Shown here in pieces: positions 52,103 through 60,250 of a DNA stretch of 64,000 bases. The position numbers were made by a program, and so were the translations under genes. The notes under the pieces are model-generated. The model searched no databases, was not told where the DNA came from, and worked only from the letters and a program-made list of their open reading frames with translations. Each line of letters opens with the position of its first letter. Within the stretch, counting starts at the first letter, position 1. Origin of the DNA: CAWINY01 sp963837635 (GTDB lineage Bacteria > Acidobacteriota > Terriglobia > Terriglobales > Acidobacteriaceae); contig CAWINY010000007.1 in the NCBI GenBank assembly GCA_963837635.1, positions 186,001 to 250,000 on the forward strand, read 5' to 3'.

Positions 52103-53344
52103 TCATTTCTTCCATGCCACACTCTTCAGGTCCACGCCTTCTTTCGCCATGTCGTACAGCGGCGAAAGCTCGCGCAAGCGGCGCACCGTCTCGATCACGC
52201 GTGTGGCGACAAAATCGATCTCCGCTTCGGTGTTGAAACGGCCCAGGCCGAAGCGGATCGAGCTATGCGCCAGCTCGTCGGCGGTGCCCAGCGCGCGCAG
52301 CACGTAGGAGGGCTCCAGGCTCGCCGAGGTACAGGCTGAGCCGCTCGACACCGCCACGTCCTTGAAACCCATCAGCAGCGATTCGCCTTCCACGTAGGCG
52401 AAGCTGATGTTCAGATTGCCGGCCAGCCGATGCTCCATGGAGCCATTGATGTAAACCTCGTCCAGCTCCGTCATCAGCTTGTCGCGCAAGCGGTCGCGCA
52501 GAGCAGCGATGCGCCGCGTCTCTTCCTGCATCTCCTGTTTCGCGAGATCGCACGCCTTGGCCAAGCCAACGATCTGTTGCACCGGCAGGGTGCCGCTGCG
52601 CATGCCGCGCTCGTGGCCGCCGCCGTCCATCTGCGATACCAGGCGCACGCGCGGATTCTTGGCGCGCACGTAGAGCGCGCCGATTCCCTTGGGCCCATAC
52701 ATCTTGTGCGCCGAGATCGACAGCATATCGACGTTCAGCTGATCGACGTTAATCGGCACCTTGCCCACGGCCTGCGTGGCGTCGGTGTGGAACAGTACGC
52801 CGCGCTCCCTGCATAGGCGGCCGATCTCTTCGATTGGCTGGATCACGCCGATCTCATTGTTGGCCATCATGATGGAGACCAGCGTGGTGCCCGGTGAGTC
52901 GAGCGCGCGCTTGAAGTCGTCGAGATCGATCAGCCCATCCTTCTGCACGGGCAGGAAGGTCACCTCGTATCCCTGCTTCTGCAGGTGCTTACAGGAGTCG
53001 AGCACGGCCTTATGTTCGGTGACGCAGGTGATCAGGTGCGCACCCTTTTCCCGGTACATCTCCGCCGCGCCCTTGATGGCAAGGTTGTCGCTCTCGGTGG
53101 CGCCGCTGGTGAAGATGATCTCCTTCGGCTGCGCCCCGATCAGCGCCGCGATACGGGCGCGCCCGTCCTCGACCATCTTCTCCGCCTCCCAGCCGAACAC
53201 GTGATTGCGGCTCGCGGAGTTGCCGAACTTCTCGTTGAAGTACGGCAGCATCGCTTCCAAGACTCGCGGATCCACTGGCGTCGTCGCGTGATTGTCCATA
53301 TAGATGGGAAGCTTCACCCCAGTGGCATTCTGCGTTTCGTTCAT
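52103..53344 (-). CDS. iscS: Cysteine desulfurase IscS
   Basis: 413 residues, PLP enzyme that supplies sulfur. YMDNHATTPVDPRVLEAMLP, the PLP Lys in SISAHKMYGPKGIGALYVRA, and the persulfide Cys in SGSACTSASLEPSYVLRALG (long flexible-loop, group I type). The start is 7 bases after the iscR stop, so they are co-transcribed. Confidence 0.97.
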   Translation of the reverse strand: MNETQNATGVKLPIYMDNHATTPVDPRVLEAMLPYFNEKFGNSASRNHVFGWEAEKMVEDGRARIAALIGAQPKEIIFTSGATESDNLAIKGAAEMYREKGAHLITCVTEHKAVLDSCKHLQKQGYEVTFLPVQKDGLIDLDDFKRALDSPGTTLVSIMMANNEIGVIQPIEEIGRLCRERGVLFHTDATQAVGKVPINVDQLNVDMLSISAHKMYGPKGIGALYVRAKNPRVRLVSQMDGGGHERGMRSGTLPVQQIVGLAKACDLAKQEMQEETRRIAALRDRLRDKLMTELDEVYINGSMEHRLAGNLNISFAYVEGESLLMGFKDVAVSSGSACTSASLEPSYVLRALGTADELAHSSIRFGLGRFNTEAEIDFVATRVIETVRRLRELSPLYDMAKEGVDLKSVAWKK

Positions 53345-53351
53345 CGACTCC

Positions 53352-53786
53352 TCACTTTCCCGAGATGGATACCAAATCTTCCGTCGGCGACTGAACCATG
53401 TCCCACAGCGTGACCCGGTCCAAAACCGCCGCGATGCTGCGGCTCACCTTGGCCAGCGGCTCGCGCACCGTGCAGCTCTTCTTGCGCGCGCAGCCGCGCA
53501 CGGTTACGCACGAGGTCATCGACATGGGACCGTCAATCGCCTGGATGACCTCGAAGGCGCTGATGCGGCGCGGGTCCCGCGCCAGAACATAGCCGCCGTC
53601 GGTGCCGAACTTGGAGACCAGTAGCCGAGCCTTCACTAGCCGTTGCAGGATCTTGGCCAGCACCTCCTGCGGCATCTCGTAGGCGTCCGACAGGTCCTTG
53701 GCGCTAAAGGCGCCCCGTCCGGAGTGTTCCGCCAGGTGACTCATGGCGATCAGACCGTAGTCGGCTTTCTTGCTGAGTTTGAGCAT
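53352..53786 (-). CDS. iscR: Rrf2-family Fe-S regulator IscR
   Basis: 144 residues from ATG 53786. Winged helix LSKKADYGLIAMSHLAEHSG, recognition region YEMPQEVLAKILQRLVKARL and GGYVLARDPRRIS. The cluster-binding Cys triplet is CVTVRGCARKKSC (C-x5-C-x5-C). First gene of the operon. An inverted-repeat operator lies 130-155 bases upstream, consistent with autoregulation. Confidence 0.95.
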   Translation of the reverse strand: MLKLSKKADYGLIAMSHLAEHSGRGAFSAKDLSDAYEMPQEVLAKILQRLVKARLLVSKFGTDGGYVLARDPRRISAFEVIQAIDGPMSMTSCVTVRGCARKKSCTVREPLAKVSRSIAAVLDRVTLWDMVQSPTEDLVSISGK

Positions 53787-53914
53787 CTCTCGCGGGCCGC
53801 TGGTCTCGCGCATTTACGCAGAGGCGCCGAAGGGAAGCAACCTACCTCATGCCCGCTTCTGCTCCACAGCGGTGGGTCACCCGGCATTCAAGGCTTCTGG
53901 AACGGCGTCCGACT

Positions 53915-53943
53915 CATATGCGACCAAAACTGTCGGATATCAA
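53915..53943 (-). promoter_or_regulatory. isc promoter with IscR-type operator
   Basis: ATATGCGAC, seven bases, GTCGGATAT (53916-53940) is an inverted repeat with one mismatch in nine. On the minus strand TTGATA (53938-53943), 17 bases and CATATG (53915-53920) can serve as -35 and -10. The operator would therefore sit exactly between the promoter boxes, as expected for repression by a cluster-bearing Rrf2 protein. Confidence 0.6.
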
Positions 53944-53949
53944 GATTAT

Positions 53950-54474
53950 GCCCTGGCTTCTCTGAAATTTCAAGCCCGAGTTGGTGATGGGGGGTTATTC
54001 CAGGGCGATCGTGAGATCGACTAGTTCATGGAGGGGCGGCAGATAGTAGCCCAGGGCGTGAGCCCTGGGTCAGAGCCCAAATTGTGATCGGAGTCCCGTG
54101 AGGGACGGCACCTCACGGCAAAGCACACGAAGCAACACATCGATTGCTATCTCAACACATCGATTGCTATCTTTGGGCAACTCGCTCGCTCGGGCTAGCG
54201 GAATAAACGATGATGATTACTCCTGCGTGTCGTCCCTCCGGGACTCACCGGATAGGTGGAACGAAAACCCAGCACTTCCTCGCCGCTAACCACCCCAGCA
54301 TGCGCAACACCGGCGCTTGCTGGGGGCCCGGCTACACGGCTCGGGCGTGCTGGGCTATTGTCTGTCGTCCCTACGGGACTTGATTCCGGATCGCGCGCGC
54401 CGCATTCTCGATACCTTAAAACCTCTCGCCCACAACCGAGATCGGGATACGCGATTCCGGAACCTGCGACGCAG
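53950..54474. repeat. Repeat-rich spacer without genes
   Basis: It holds a GTAGCCCAGGGCGTGAGCCC-type hairpin (54046-54070) and three GTCCC-(GTGA / CTCC / CTAC)-GGGAC type palindromes (about 54092, 54231, 54364). It also has a perfect tandem duplication of a 20-mer beginning CAACACATCG (54133-54152 and 54153-54172), and a copy of palindromic element B (54293-54330). No protein gene supported. Confidence 0.7.
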
Positions 54475-54966
54475 TTATTCTTCTGTTTTCTCCGCAACGG
54501 GAGCGGGCGCCTCTTCGGCGACAGCTTCCTTCTCGATCACCACCTGGATCGGCGCATTCACGTCCTTGTGCAGGTGGAGCGAAACGGTGAACGAGCCGAG
54601 GGTCTTGAGCGGCGTTTCCAGCCAGATCCGGCGGCGTTCGACGGTGAAGCCCTTCTTCTGCAGGGCCTCGGCGATGTCGGCCGAAGTAACCGAGCCGAAC
54701 AGTTGATCGTGCTCACCGGCGCGACGGGTAAAGGTGAGCGCAACCCCTTCGAATTGCTTGGCCAGCGCTTCGGCGTCGGCTTTCTCGCGGGCAAAGCGGC
54801 GCACTGCCGCAGCCTTCATCTGCTCGACGACCTTCTTATTGCCCGCAGTGGCTTGAATGGCGAGTTTCTTGGGCAGCAGATAGTTGCGGCCGTAGCCGTC
54901 GGCAACCTTGACCACCTCGCCGCGCGCGCCCAGTTTCGCTACGTCTTCCTTCAGAATAACTTCCAT
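54475..54966 (-). CDS. rplI: 50S ribosomal protein L9
   Basis: 163 residues. MEVILKEDVAKLGARGEVVK, then GYGRNYLLPKKLAIQAT is the L9 signature. The long central helix and C-terminal domain (KDVNAPIQVVIEKE) follow. A short acidic tail ends the protein. Downstream of rpsR in the rpsF-rpsR-rplI order common in bacteria. Confidence 0.97.
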   Translation of the reverse strand: MEVILKEDVAKLGARGEVVKVADGYGRNYLLPKKLAIQATAGNKKVVEQMKAAAVRRFAREKADAEALAKQFEGVALTFTRRAGEHDQLFGSVTSADIAEALQKKGFTVERRRIWLETPLKTLGSFTVSLHLHKDVNAPIQVVIEKEAVAEEAPAPVAEKTEE

Positions 54967-54975
54967 GTAGAACTC

Positions 54976-55114
54976 CTAGTCGTTAGTCGCTGGTCGTTCG
55001 TCGTTGGCTGTGGTTAGTGGTAAGCAGCGGCTTGGCTCCGGTCTGTTGAGAACTACTCACTTGAAAATTACAGAGCTTTTCGCTACTAACAACCAATGAC
55101 CAACGACTAACGAC
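54976..55114. repeat. Word-built hairpin (CGTTAGTCG words)
   Basis: CTAGTCGTTAGTCGCTGGTC and on (54976-55020) faces CTACTAACAACCAATGACCA to GACTAACGAC (55083-55114). Separates rpsR from rplI. Confidence 0.85.
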
Positions 55115-55118
55115 GTGG

Positions 55119-55469
55119 CTAAGCGCGTCCCGAAAACGGCAGCAGGGCGATATTGCGGGCCTGCTTGATGGCCTCGCTCAGGTGCCGCTGATGCGGAGTG
55201 CAGACGCCGGTCAAGCGGCGCGGCACGATCTTGCCGCTCTCGGCGACAAACTGGCCGAGCAGGCGCACGTCCTTGTAGTTGATGTTGTCGATCTTCTCGA
55301 CGCAGAACTTGCACACCTTCTTGCGGCGGAAGTACTTGCGTCCGCCTTCGCGCCCACCGCCGGGGCGGGGACCGCGGGGACCACCGGGGCCGCCGGAATG
55401 TGGGCCGCCGGAACGCCGCTCAGGCGCGCCGCTCGAACTCTGTTGCGTTTCGCTTCTTTCGTCAGCCAT
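55119..55469 (-). CDS. rpsR: 30S ribosomal protein S18
   Basis: 116 residues. YFRRKKVCKFCVEKIDNINY, KIVPRRLTGVCTPHQRHLSE and IKQARNIALLPF are diagnostic. Zinc-type Cys (CKFC and GVC) are retained. The first 45 residues are a Gly/Pro/Arg-rich disordered extension beyond the usual 75-residue protein. Confidence 0.97.
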   Translation of the reverse strand: MADERSETQQSSSGAPERRSGGPHSGGPGGPRGPRPGGGREGGRKYFRRKKVCKFCVEKIDNINYKDVRLLGQFVAESGKIVPRRLTGVCTPHQRHLSEAIKQARNIALLPFSGRA

Positions 55470-55490
55470 GAATTCTCCTCAAGCAATCTT

Positions 55491-55570
55491 GTGACTGGTG
55501 ACTAGTGATTTGTGAAGAGTGAGACCCAACCTCGAAGGCTCCTCGCTGGCCATGAGCCAGTCACCGGTCA
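55491..55570. repeat. Word-built hairpin (GTGACTGGTGACTAGTG words)
   Basis: GTGACTGGTGACTAGTGATT (55491-55510) faces GAGCCAGTCACCGGTCAC (55553-55570) between rpsF and rpsR. Confidence 0.6.
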
Positions 55571-55582
55571 CGCTGTTCAACT

Positions 55583-55984
55583 TTACGCGGTAGCCGCAGG
55601 CTCGGAACTGGCCGGCACGGCTTCCGCCGCAGCGCCAGCCGGGCGGCGCAGCCGCGATTCGCGCAGCTTCTTGATCTTGTCCAGCCGCTTCTGATCCTCA
55701 TCGACCCGAACCGTGATGAACTTGATCACCGGTTCGGTGACTCGCAGGCGGCGCTCCAGTTCGCGGATGGTCTCGCCCGGACCATCAAAGGTAAACAGCA
55801 CATAGATCCCGTCGTTGAACTTGCGCACGGTGTAAGCCAGGCGGCGTTTGCCCATGCGCTCCACGCCCTTGAGGGTGCCGCCGGCGGTGCCGACATAGCC
55901 TTCCAGCGTGGTGATCAGACGGTCCAAATCCTCATCCACCGTATCCGGGCGGACAATGAACATCAGTTCGTAGGTACGTTGCAT
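55583..55984 (-). CDS. rpsF: 30S ribosomal protein S6
   Basis: 133 residues from ATG 55984. RTYELMFIVRPDTVDEDLDR, MGKRRLAYTVRKFNDGIYVL and the C-terminal helix with RRLRVTEPVIKFITVRVD are diagnostic. An Ala/Pro-rich tail follows. First gene of the rpsF-rpsR-rplI set. Confidence 0.97.
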   Translation of the reverse strand: MQRTYELMFIVRPDTVDEDLDRLITTLEGYVGTAGGTLKGVERMGKRRLAYTVRKFNDGIYVLFTFDGPGETIRELERRLRVTEPVIKFITVRVDEDQKRLDKIKKLRESRLRRPAGAAAEAVPASSEPAATA

Positions 55985-56101
55985 TCCTTGTCTCCATCCT
56001 CCTGCGCTTCGCCGGAGGCTTCGCATCCCCTCATGAGCGCTTCGCGCCTCTGGGGCCGCCCGCCGCTATCCCCCAATCCCGGGGTACCCTCGCGGGCCTT
56101 C

Positions 56102-56180
56102 ACGTTTTCCGTTCCGCGTTCTCCGTTGCTCGTTGACCGCGAATCTGCTGCGGAAAACAGAGAACGGACACCCGAGAACG
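56102..56180. repeat. Word-built hairpin (CCGTTC / GGAAAAC words)
   Basis: Left arm ACGTTTTCCGTTCCGCGTTC and on (56102-56134), right arm GCGGAAAACAGAGAACGG and on (56150-56180). Between pth and rpsF. Confidence 0.7.
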
Positions 56181-56183
56181 TAT

Positions 56184-56777
56184 TCAACTTCCTTCTTCCG
56201 CCGTGGCCGCCGGTTTCTTGTTAAACCGGTTCATCGCCGGGCTGATCCCCTCGGAGAGAATCGCCTCGACCGCGTCGGCGGCGGCGTCCAGGGCCTCATC
56301 TACTGCCGGCTCCTGGGAGCGCTTGATCTGCGACAGCACGTAGCTGGCGCCATCCCGTATCGGAAAACCCGGGGCGATGCCGATGCGCACGCGGGCGAAC
56401 TCCGTGGTGCCCAGAGCCCCGATGACGGACTCCATGCCATGGTGTCCCCCGGCGCTGCCCCGCTGCCGCACTCGCAGGCTGGCAAACGGCAGATCTAGTT
56501 CGTCATACACCACGATCAGGCCGCTGACCGGATCCAACTCGTACTCGCTGACCAGTTCGCGCACCGCCAACCCGCTGAGGTTCATGTAAGTCTCGGGCTT
56601 GGCCAGCAGCACTTCCTGATCGGCGATCATCGCCTTGCCCGTAAGTGATCGGCAACGCCGGTTACTGAGGTGCGCCCCATGACGTTGGGCCAGGCGATCG
56701 ATGGTCAGAAAGCCCAGGTTATGCAGCGTGAACTGGTACTCGATCCCGGGATTGCCCAAGCCGACGATCAGTTGCAA
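56184..56777 (-). CDS. pth: Peptidyl-tRNA hydrolase
   Basis: 197 residues. Releases tRNA from stalled peptidyl-tRNA. MQLIVGLGNPGIEYQFTLHN carries the catalytic His region, with LAKPETYMNLSGLAVRELV, VVYDELDLPFASLRVRQRGS and GGHHGMESVIGALGTTEFAR. It follows rplY on the same strand, the usual rplY-pth pairing, with a word hairpin between. Confidence 0.97.
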   Translation of the reverse strand: MQLIVGLGNPGIEYQFTLHNLGFLTIDRLAQRHGAHLSNRRCRSLTGKAMIADQEVLLAKPETYMNLSGLAVRELVSEYELDPVSGLIVVYDELDLPFASLRVRQRGSAGGHHGMESVIGALGTTEFARVRIGIAPGFPIRDGASYVLSQIKRSQEPAVDEALDAAADAVEAILSEGISPAMNRFNKKPAATAEEGS

Positions 56778-56778
56778 T

Positions 56779-56871
56779 CGTTCTCCGTTTCCCGTTCACC
56801 GTTCTCCGTTGCTCCTAACCCGACAATGCTGCAGCGGGAAACGGAGAACGGGGAACGGAGAACGACGAACG
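56779..56871. repeat. Word-built hairpin (CGTTCTCCGTTTC words)
   Basis: CGTTCTCCGTTTCCCGTTCA and on (56779-56812) faces GCAGCGGGAAACGGAGAACG to ACGAACG (56831-56871). It fills the whole rplY-pth gap, touching both genes. Confidence 0.9.
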
Positions 56872-57621
56872 CTACTTCTTGCCCTTCTCGCCGCCCTTGG
56901 CCTTCTCGCCGCCCTTGCCCTTTTCGCCGCCCTTCTCCTTCTCGGCTGCGGCGCCTTCCTCGGTCTCCCCCTTGCCCTTCTTGATAACCTCGGGCTCGGC
57001 GGCGGTGGCCGCCTCGGCCACGGCAGCATCGGTACCGGGCGCGGGAGCCGCGACTTCCTTGACCGCGATCACGTGCGCCACCACCTGCTCCTCGTCGGTC
57101 AGGAAGTGCAGCTTGCCGCCATGCGGCAGGTCCTTGACGCGAAGCGTCTGACCAAAGGTCAAGGGAGTGACGTCCACCTCGATGCGCGCCGGAATGTCGG
57201 CCGGCAAGCACTCCAGTTCGATTTCGCGCAACACCTGCTCCAGGATGCCGCCCTCGGTCTTCACCCCGATCGGCTCGCCCGTGAGTTGGATAGGCACCTC
57301 GATGGTGAGCATCTTGTCCATGGCGATGCGCTTCAGGTCGAGGTGGAGCAGGCTGCCTTTGATGGGCTCGTGCTGCCAATCGACGATCATGGCCTTGGTC
57401 TGCTCGCCATCCACCGAGAGGTCAAAAATGGTGTTGTGGCCGGTGACCGAGTGCAGGATCGCCGTCATTTCCTTGGGATTCACGCTCACGGAAACCGGGT
57501 CCTTGCCGGCCCCGTACACCGTGGCGGGCACGCTGCCGGAGCGGCGTACGCGACGGGCGGCGTTCTTGCCGTTGGCTTGGCGGGGCTGGGCTTGCACGCT
57601 GATGTTTTCAACTGTGGCCAT
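56872..57621 (-). CDS. rplY: 50S ribosomal protein L25 (CTC type)
   Basis: 249 residues. The L25 domain (about 1-95: GKNAARRVRRSGSVPATVYG, HNTIFDLSVDGEQTKAMIVD) is followed by the CTC beta domain (GGILEQVLREIELECLPADI). The Lys/Gly/Glu tail has repeating GEKGKGGEKAKGGEKGKK, encoded by tandem CGCCCTTG/CCTTCTC DNA repeats that are likely to vary in length. Binds 5S rRNA. Confidence 0.96.
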   Translation of the reverse strand: MATVENISVQAQPRQANGKNAARRVRRSGSVPATVYGAGKDPVSVSVNPKEMTAILHSVTGHNTIFDLSVDGEQTKAMIVDWQHEPIKGSLLHLDLKRIAMDKMLTIEVPIQLTGEPIGVKTEGGILEQVLREIELECLPADIPARIEVDVTPLTFGQTLRVKDLPHGGKLHFLTDEEQVVAHVIAVKEVAAPAPGTDAAVAEAATAAEPEVIKKGKGETEEGAAAEKEKGGEKGKGGEKAKGGEKGKK

Positions 57622-57642
57622 ACTCGTAACAATTCCTTCCGT

Positions 57643-58731
57643 TTAGGTAAACAGTCTGCTGACCGAGGTCTCTTCGTGGATCGACTGGATGGCACGCGCC
57701 ACCAGGCCGGCCACGGTCAGGACTTTGATTTTGGGTTCCTTTTTGGCTTCCTCGCTCAGAGGGATGGTGTTGGTGACGACCACCTGCTTCAGCACCGACT
57801 CCCCAATGCGCCCCACGGCCGGGCCGCTGAGCACAGCGTGCGAGGCGCAGGCGTAAACTTCGCGAGCGCCGGCCTCGGAGAGAGCCTTGGCGGTCTTCAC
57901 CAAGGTTCCGGCCGTATCGATAATGTCGTCGAGGATCACGCAGCAGCGGCCTTTGACGTCGCCGATGACGTGCATCACTTCGGTCACGTCCATTTCCACC
58001 CGCCGCTTGTCGACGATGGCCAGCGCGGCGTCCAGCTTCTTGGCGAAGAAGCGGGCCCGCTCCACGCCTCCAGCATCGGGCGAAACCACGGTCAGATCCG
58101 GCAGGGTCAGCCTGCGGAAATAGTCCACCAGCACCGGCGAAGCGAACAGGTGGTCCACCGGGATATTGAAGAAGCCCTGGATCTGCGGGGCGTGCAAGTC
58201 CACCGCCACGCAGCGGTTGGCTCCGGCGGTGGTCAGCAGGTCGGCCATTAGCTTGGCGCTGATCGGGGCGCGCGGCTTGTCCTTGCGATCTTGGCGCGAA
58301 TAGCCGAAATACGAGATCACCGGAGTGATGCGCCGGGCTGAGGCGCGCTTGAAGGCATCCATCATGAGCAGCAGCTCGACCAAGTGCTGGTCCACGGGAT
58401 TCGACGTGGGCTGGACGACGAATACGTCGGCGCCGCGCACGTTCTCCAACAACTGGATGTAGCACTCGCCGTCGCTAAAGCGCACGATGTTGGCTTGCCC
58501 GCGGGGAATGCCGAGAAACGCGCAGATCTCATCTGCCAGCGCCGGGTTGGCGGTGCCGCAGAAGATCTTGAGCTTAGTCTCGTCCCGAACGCGCTGGGGC
58601 TTGCGATCCTTCGCCTCCGGTTGGTCCCTCTTTTCCTTTTCCTTCTCGATCACCGTTGCCGTGCCCATGGCTTCTCCTGCACTAGAAGAGCTGGTTTGAA
58701 CTTGCTTCGTGCCGGTAGCTTCTATTGACAT
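57643..58731 (-). CDS. prs: Ribose-phosphate pyrophosphokinase
   Basis: 362 residues. Makes PRPP. LKIFCGTANPALADEICAFL, RGADVFVVQPTSNPVDQHLV, FGYSRQDRKDKPRAPISAKL, VSPDAGGVERARFFAKKL and the PRPP loop CVILDDIIDTAGTLVKTA are diagnostic. The first 48 residues (Ser/Glu/Lys-rich) are extra, so the start could be as late as 58666 (MGTATVIE). It clusters with ispE, rplY and pth in a widely conserved order. Confidence 0.96.
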   Translation of the reverse strand: MSIEATGTKQVQTSSSSAGEAMGTATVIEKEKEKRDQPEAKDRKPQRVRDETKLKIFCGTANPALADEICAFLGIPRGQANIVRFSDGECYIQLLENVRGADVFVVQPTSNPVDQHLVELLLMMDAFKRASARRITPVISYFGYSRQDRKDKPRAPISAKLMADLLTTAGANRCVAVDLHAPQIQGFFNIPVDHLFASPVLVDYFRRLTLPDLTVVSPDAGGVERARFFAKKLDAALAIVDKRRVEMDVTEVMHVIGDVKGRCCVILDDIIDTAGTLVKTAKALSEAGAREVYACASHAVLSGPAVGRIGESVLKQVVVTNTIPLSEEAKKEPKIKVLTVAGLVARAIQSIHEETSVSRLFT

Positions 58732-58837
58732 TTCCCGTTTACCGCACCCGTTCCCCGTTCCCCGTTTCCCGTTCTCCGTACTTGCGGCACGGATACAGCA
58801 GCGGGAAGCTGAAAACAGCCAATGGAAAACGAAAATT
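58732..58837. repeat. Word-built hairpin (CCGTTCCCC words), loose
   Basis: CCCGTTCCCCGTTCCCCGTT and on (58748-58778) faces GCAGCGGGAAGCTGAAAACA and on (58798-58837). Right arm degraded. Between tRNA-Gln and prs. Confidence 0.6.
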
Positions 58838-58839
58838 TA

Positions 58840-58913
58840 TGGCTGGGCGGCCAGGATTCGAACCTGGACAAAGTGCTCCAAAGGCACTTGACCTACCATT
58901 AGTCGACCGCCCA
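58840..58913 (-). tRNA. tRNA-Gln (anticodon TTG)
   Basis: Acceptor TGGGCGG (58907-58913, read on minus) pairs with CCGCCCA. Anticodon stem AGTGC/GCACT with loop CTTTGGA gives TTG. T arm CCAGG-TTCGAAT-CCTGG. Discriminator G, and CCA is encoded (58840-58842). Confidence 0.96.
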
Positions 58914-58922
58914 ACGGTTAAC

Positions 58923-59906
58923 TCAATCCTGAAAAAGCCGTTGCCAGTACTCGGCGCGGGTGAGGGTGCAGGTGGCGAAGGCGGACGTGCCGCCCTCACT
59001 CAGCTTCGTGGCCGCCTGTTGCGCCTGCTGGTCCGAATCGAACACCCCGTACAGGGTCGAACCGGAGCCGGACAACGACGCATAGCGGGCACCCTCGCGT
59101 TCCAGGGCACGTTTCACCTCGCGCAATTCAGGATGCTGGGGAAAGACAACGCGTTCAAAATCGTTCTCTATCCCGGCACGGACGAGGTCGGAAAGGCTCC
59201 CGGCCCGGTCCCCACTGTTGGTGGGAACACCGGTGTGCAGAGTACTGCCCGTCAGCCAAACAAAAATAGATTGGCTGAACTTAGAGATTCTATCGGTCCC
59301 ATCGCACGGCGTCAATGCTGAAGCTTTCCTGTCCCTCGAAATGAACTGAGCATCCCAGGCGGCGAAGGCTTCGGGCGTGGAAACGCCCACGGCGGGAGTA
59401 GCCACCACGCAGGCCAGCGGGGCGAGGTCTTGCAGCGGAAAAACCTGCTCGCCGCGCCCGGCGCCCAGGATCGTGCCGCCTACCAGGAACAAGGGGAGAT
59501 CGCAGCCCACCTCGGAGGCGATGCGCAGCCGCTCCTCCGGTTGAAGCTGTTGCTTGAGGGCGCGTTCCATGCCCAGCAGGGTTGCCACGGCATTGGACGA
59601 AGCCGCACCCAGTCCGCCCTGCACCGGCAGTTGTTTTTCAATGGTAATGATCACCTTGCCGCGCGTCTTCAAGGCGCGCAGAACTCGGTCGGCAACGCGC
59701 CAGCAGGTGTTCGATTCGTCGCTGGGAACGCGGGCGTCCTTGCAACGGACCTCGATGCCGGCGCCGCGGCTTACATCGACGCGCACCACGTCATGCAGCG
59801 CCAGGGTCTGGTACACCGTGCGGAGTTGGTGAAAACCGTCATCGCGTCGTTGTCCGATACAAAGACCGATATTGATCTTGGCGAAGCTGCGGACGGGAAT
59901 GACCAT
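58923..59906 (-). CDS. ispE: 4-diphosphocytidyl-2-C-methyl-D-erythritol kinase
   Basis: 327 residues, GHMP kinase of the non-mevalonate isoprenoid pathway. SFAKINIGLCIGQRRDDGFH (substrate site), the ATP loop IEKQLPVQGGLGAASSNAVA, VGCDLPLFLVGG and the C-terminal SLSGSGSTLYGVF are diagnostic. A stretch of about 50 residues in the middle (from WDAQFISRDRKASALTPCDG) is less conserved. Followed by tRNA-Gln and prs. Confidence 0.95.
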   Translation of the reverse strand: MVIPVRSFAKINIGLCIGQRRDDGFHQLRTVYQTLALHDVVRVDVSRGAGIEVRCKDARVPSDESNTCWRVADRVLRALKTRGKVIITIEKQLPVQGGLGAASSNAVATLLGMERALKQQLQPEERLRIASEVGCDLPLFLVGGTILGAGRGEQVFPLQDLAPLACVVATPAVGVSTPEAFAAWDAQFISRDRKASALTPCDGTDRISKFSQSIFVWLTGSTLHTGVPTNSGDRAGSLSDLVRAGIENDFERVVFPQHPELREVKRALEREGARYASLSGSGSTLYGVFDSDQQAQQAATKLSEGGTSAFATCTLTRAEYWQRLFQD

Positions 59907-59986
59907 TTGCGACGATTGTACTTGACGCGGAGGGGGAAGATGTGTGGGACGGGTCTTCGACCCGTCTCCGATTCAGGCGGGCCACA

Positions 59987-60014
59987 GGGCCCCCGGGCAC
60001 GCTTGCGTGCTGGG
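59987..60014. repeat. Palindromic element B, degenerate
   Basis: GGGCCCCCGGGCACGC then GTGCTGGG, between ispE and the HicB-like gene. A second partial copy is at 60266-60288 (GCCCCCGGGCGCTTGCCGGG). Confidence 0.5.
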
Positions 60015-60052
60015 ACGGAGAACCGCCACACAATCATAGCCTTCCGGCAGCG

Positions 60053-60250
60053 CTATGAGGCTCGCCGATGGATGCGCTTATTGATTTCGCTGGTGGGCGC
60101 GCTCCGCAAGAACGACTCAACCTCGCGGGTCAGGTTATCGCGGGCGACCTCGGCAGTTTCGCCAACGCCCTGGATGTCAAGTTCCGGACAGCACGCGGTG
60201 TACGCGCCGTGCTCGCGGCGAATGACAGCGGTCAGATGTAGCTCAATCAT
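60053..60250 (-). CDS. HicB-like antitoxin-type protein, solitary
   Basis: 65 residues from ATG 60250. A partial RNase-H-like HicB fold: LHLTAVIRREHGAYTACCPE, then LDIQGVGETAEVARDNLTRE. The C-terminus SEINKRIHRRAS is short and has no separate DNA-binding domain. No HicA gene is visible on either side. The next frame downstream (MIVWRFSVP...) starts well but runs straight into repeat DNA. It may be a remnant of a toxin-antitoxin pair or an independent regulator. Confidence 0.7.
   Translation of the reverse strand: MIELHLTAVIRREHGAYTACCPELDIQGVGETAEVARDNLTREVESFLRSAPTSEINKRIHRRAS

Noticed and set aside
59771..60037. Possible HicA toxin gene downstream of the HicB-like gene
   Set aside because: The frame starts behind GGAAGG, but after about seven residues it is repeat DNA and then antisense to ispE. 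No HicA motif.
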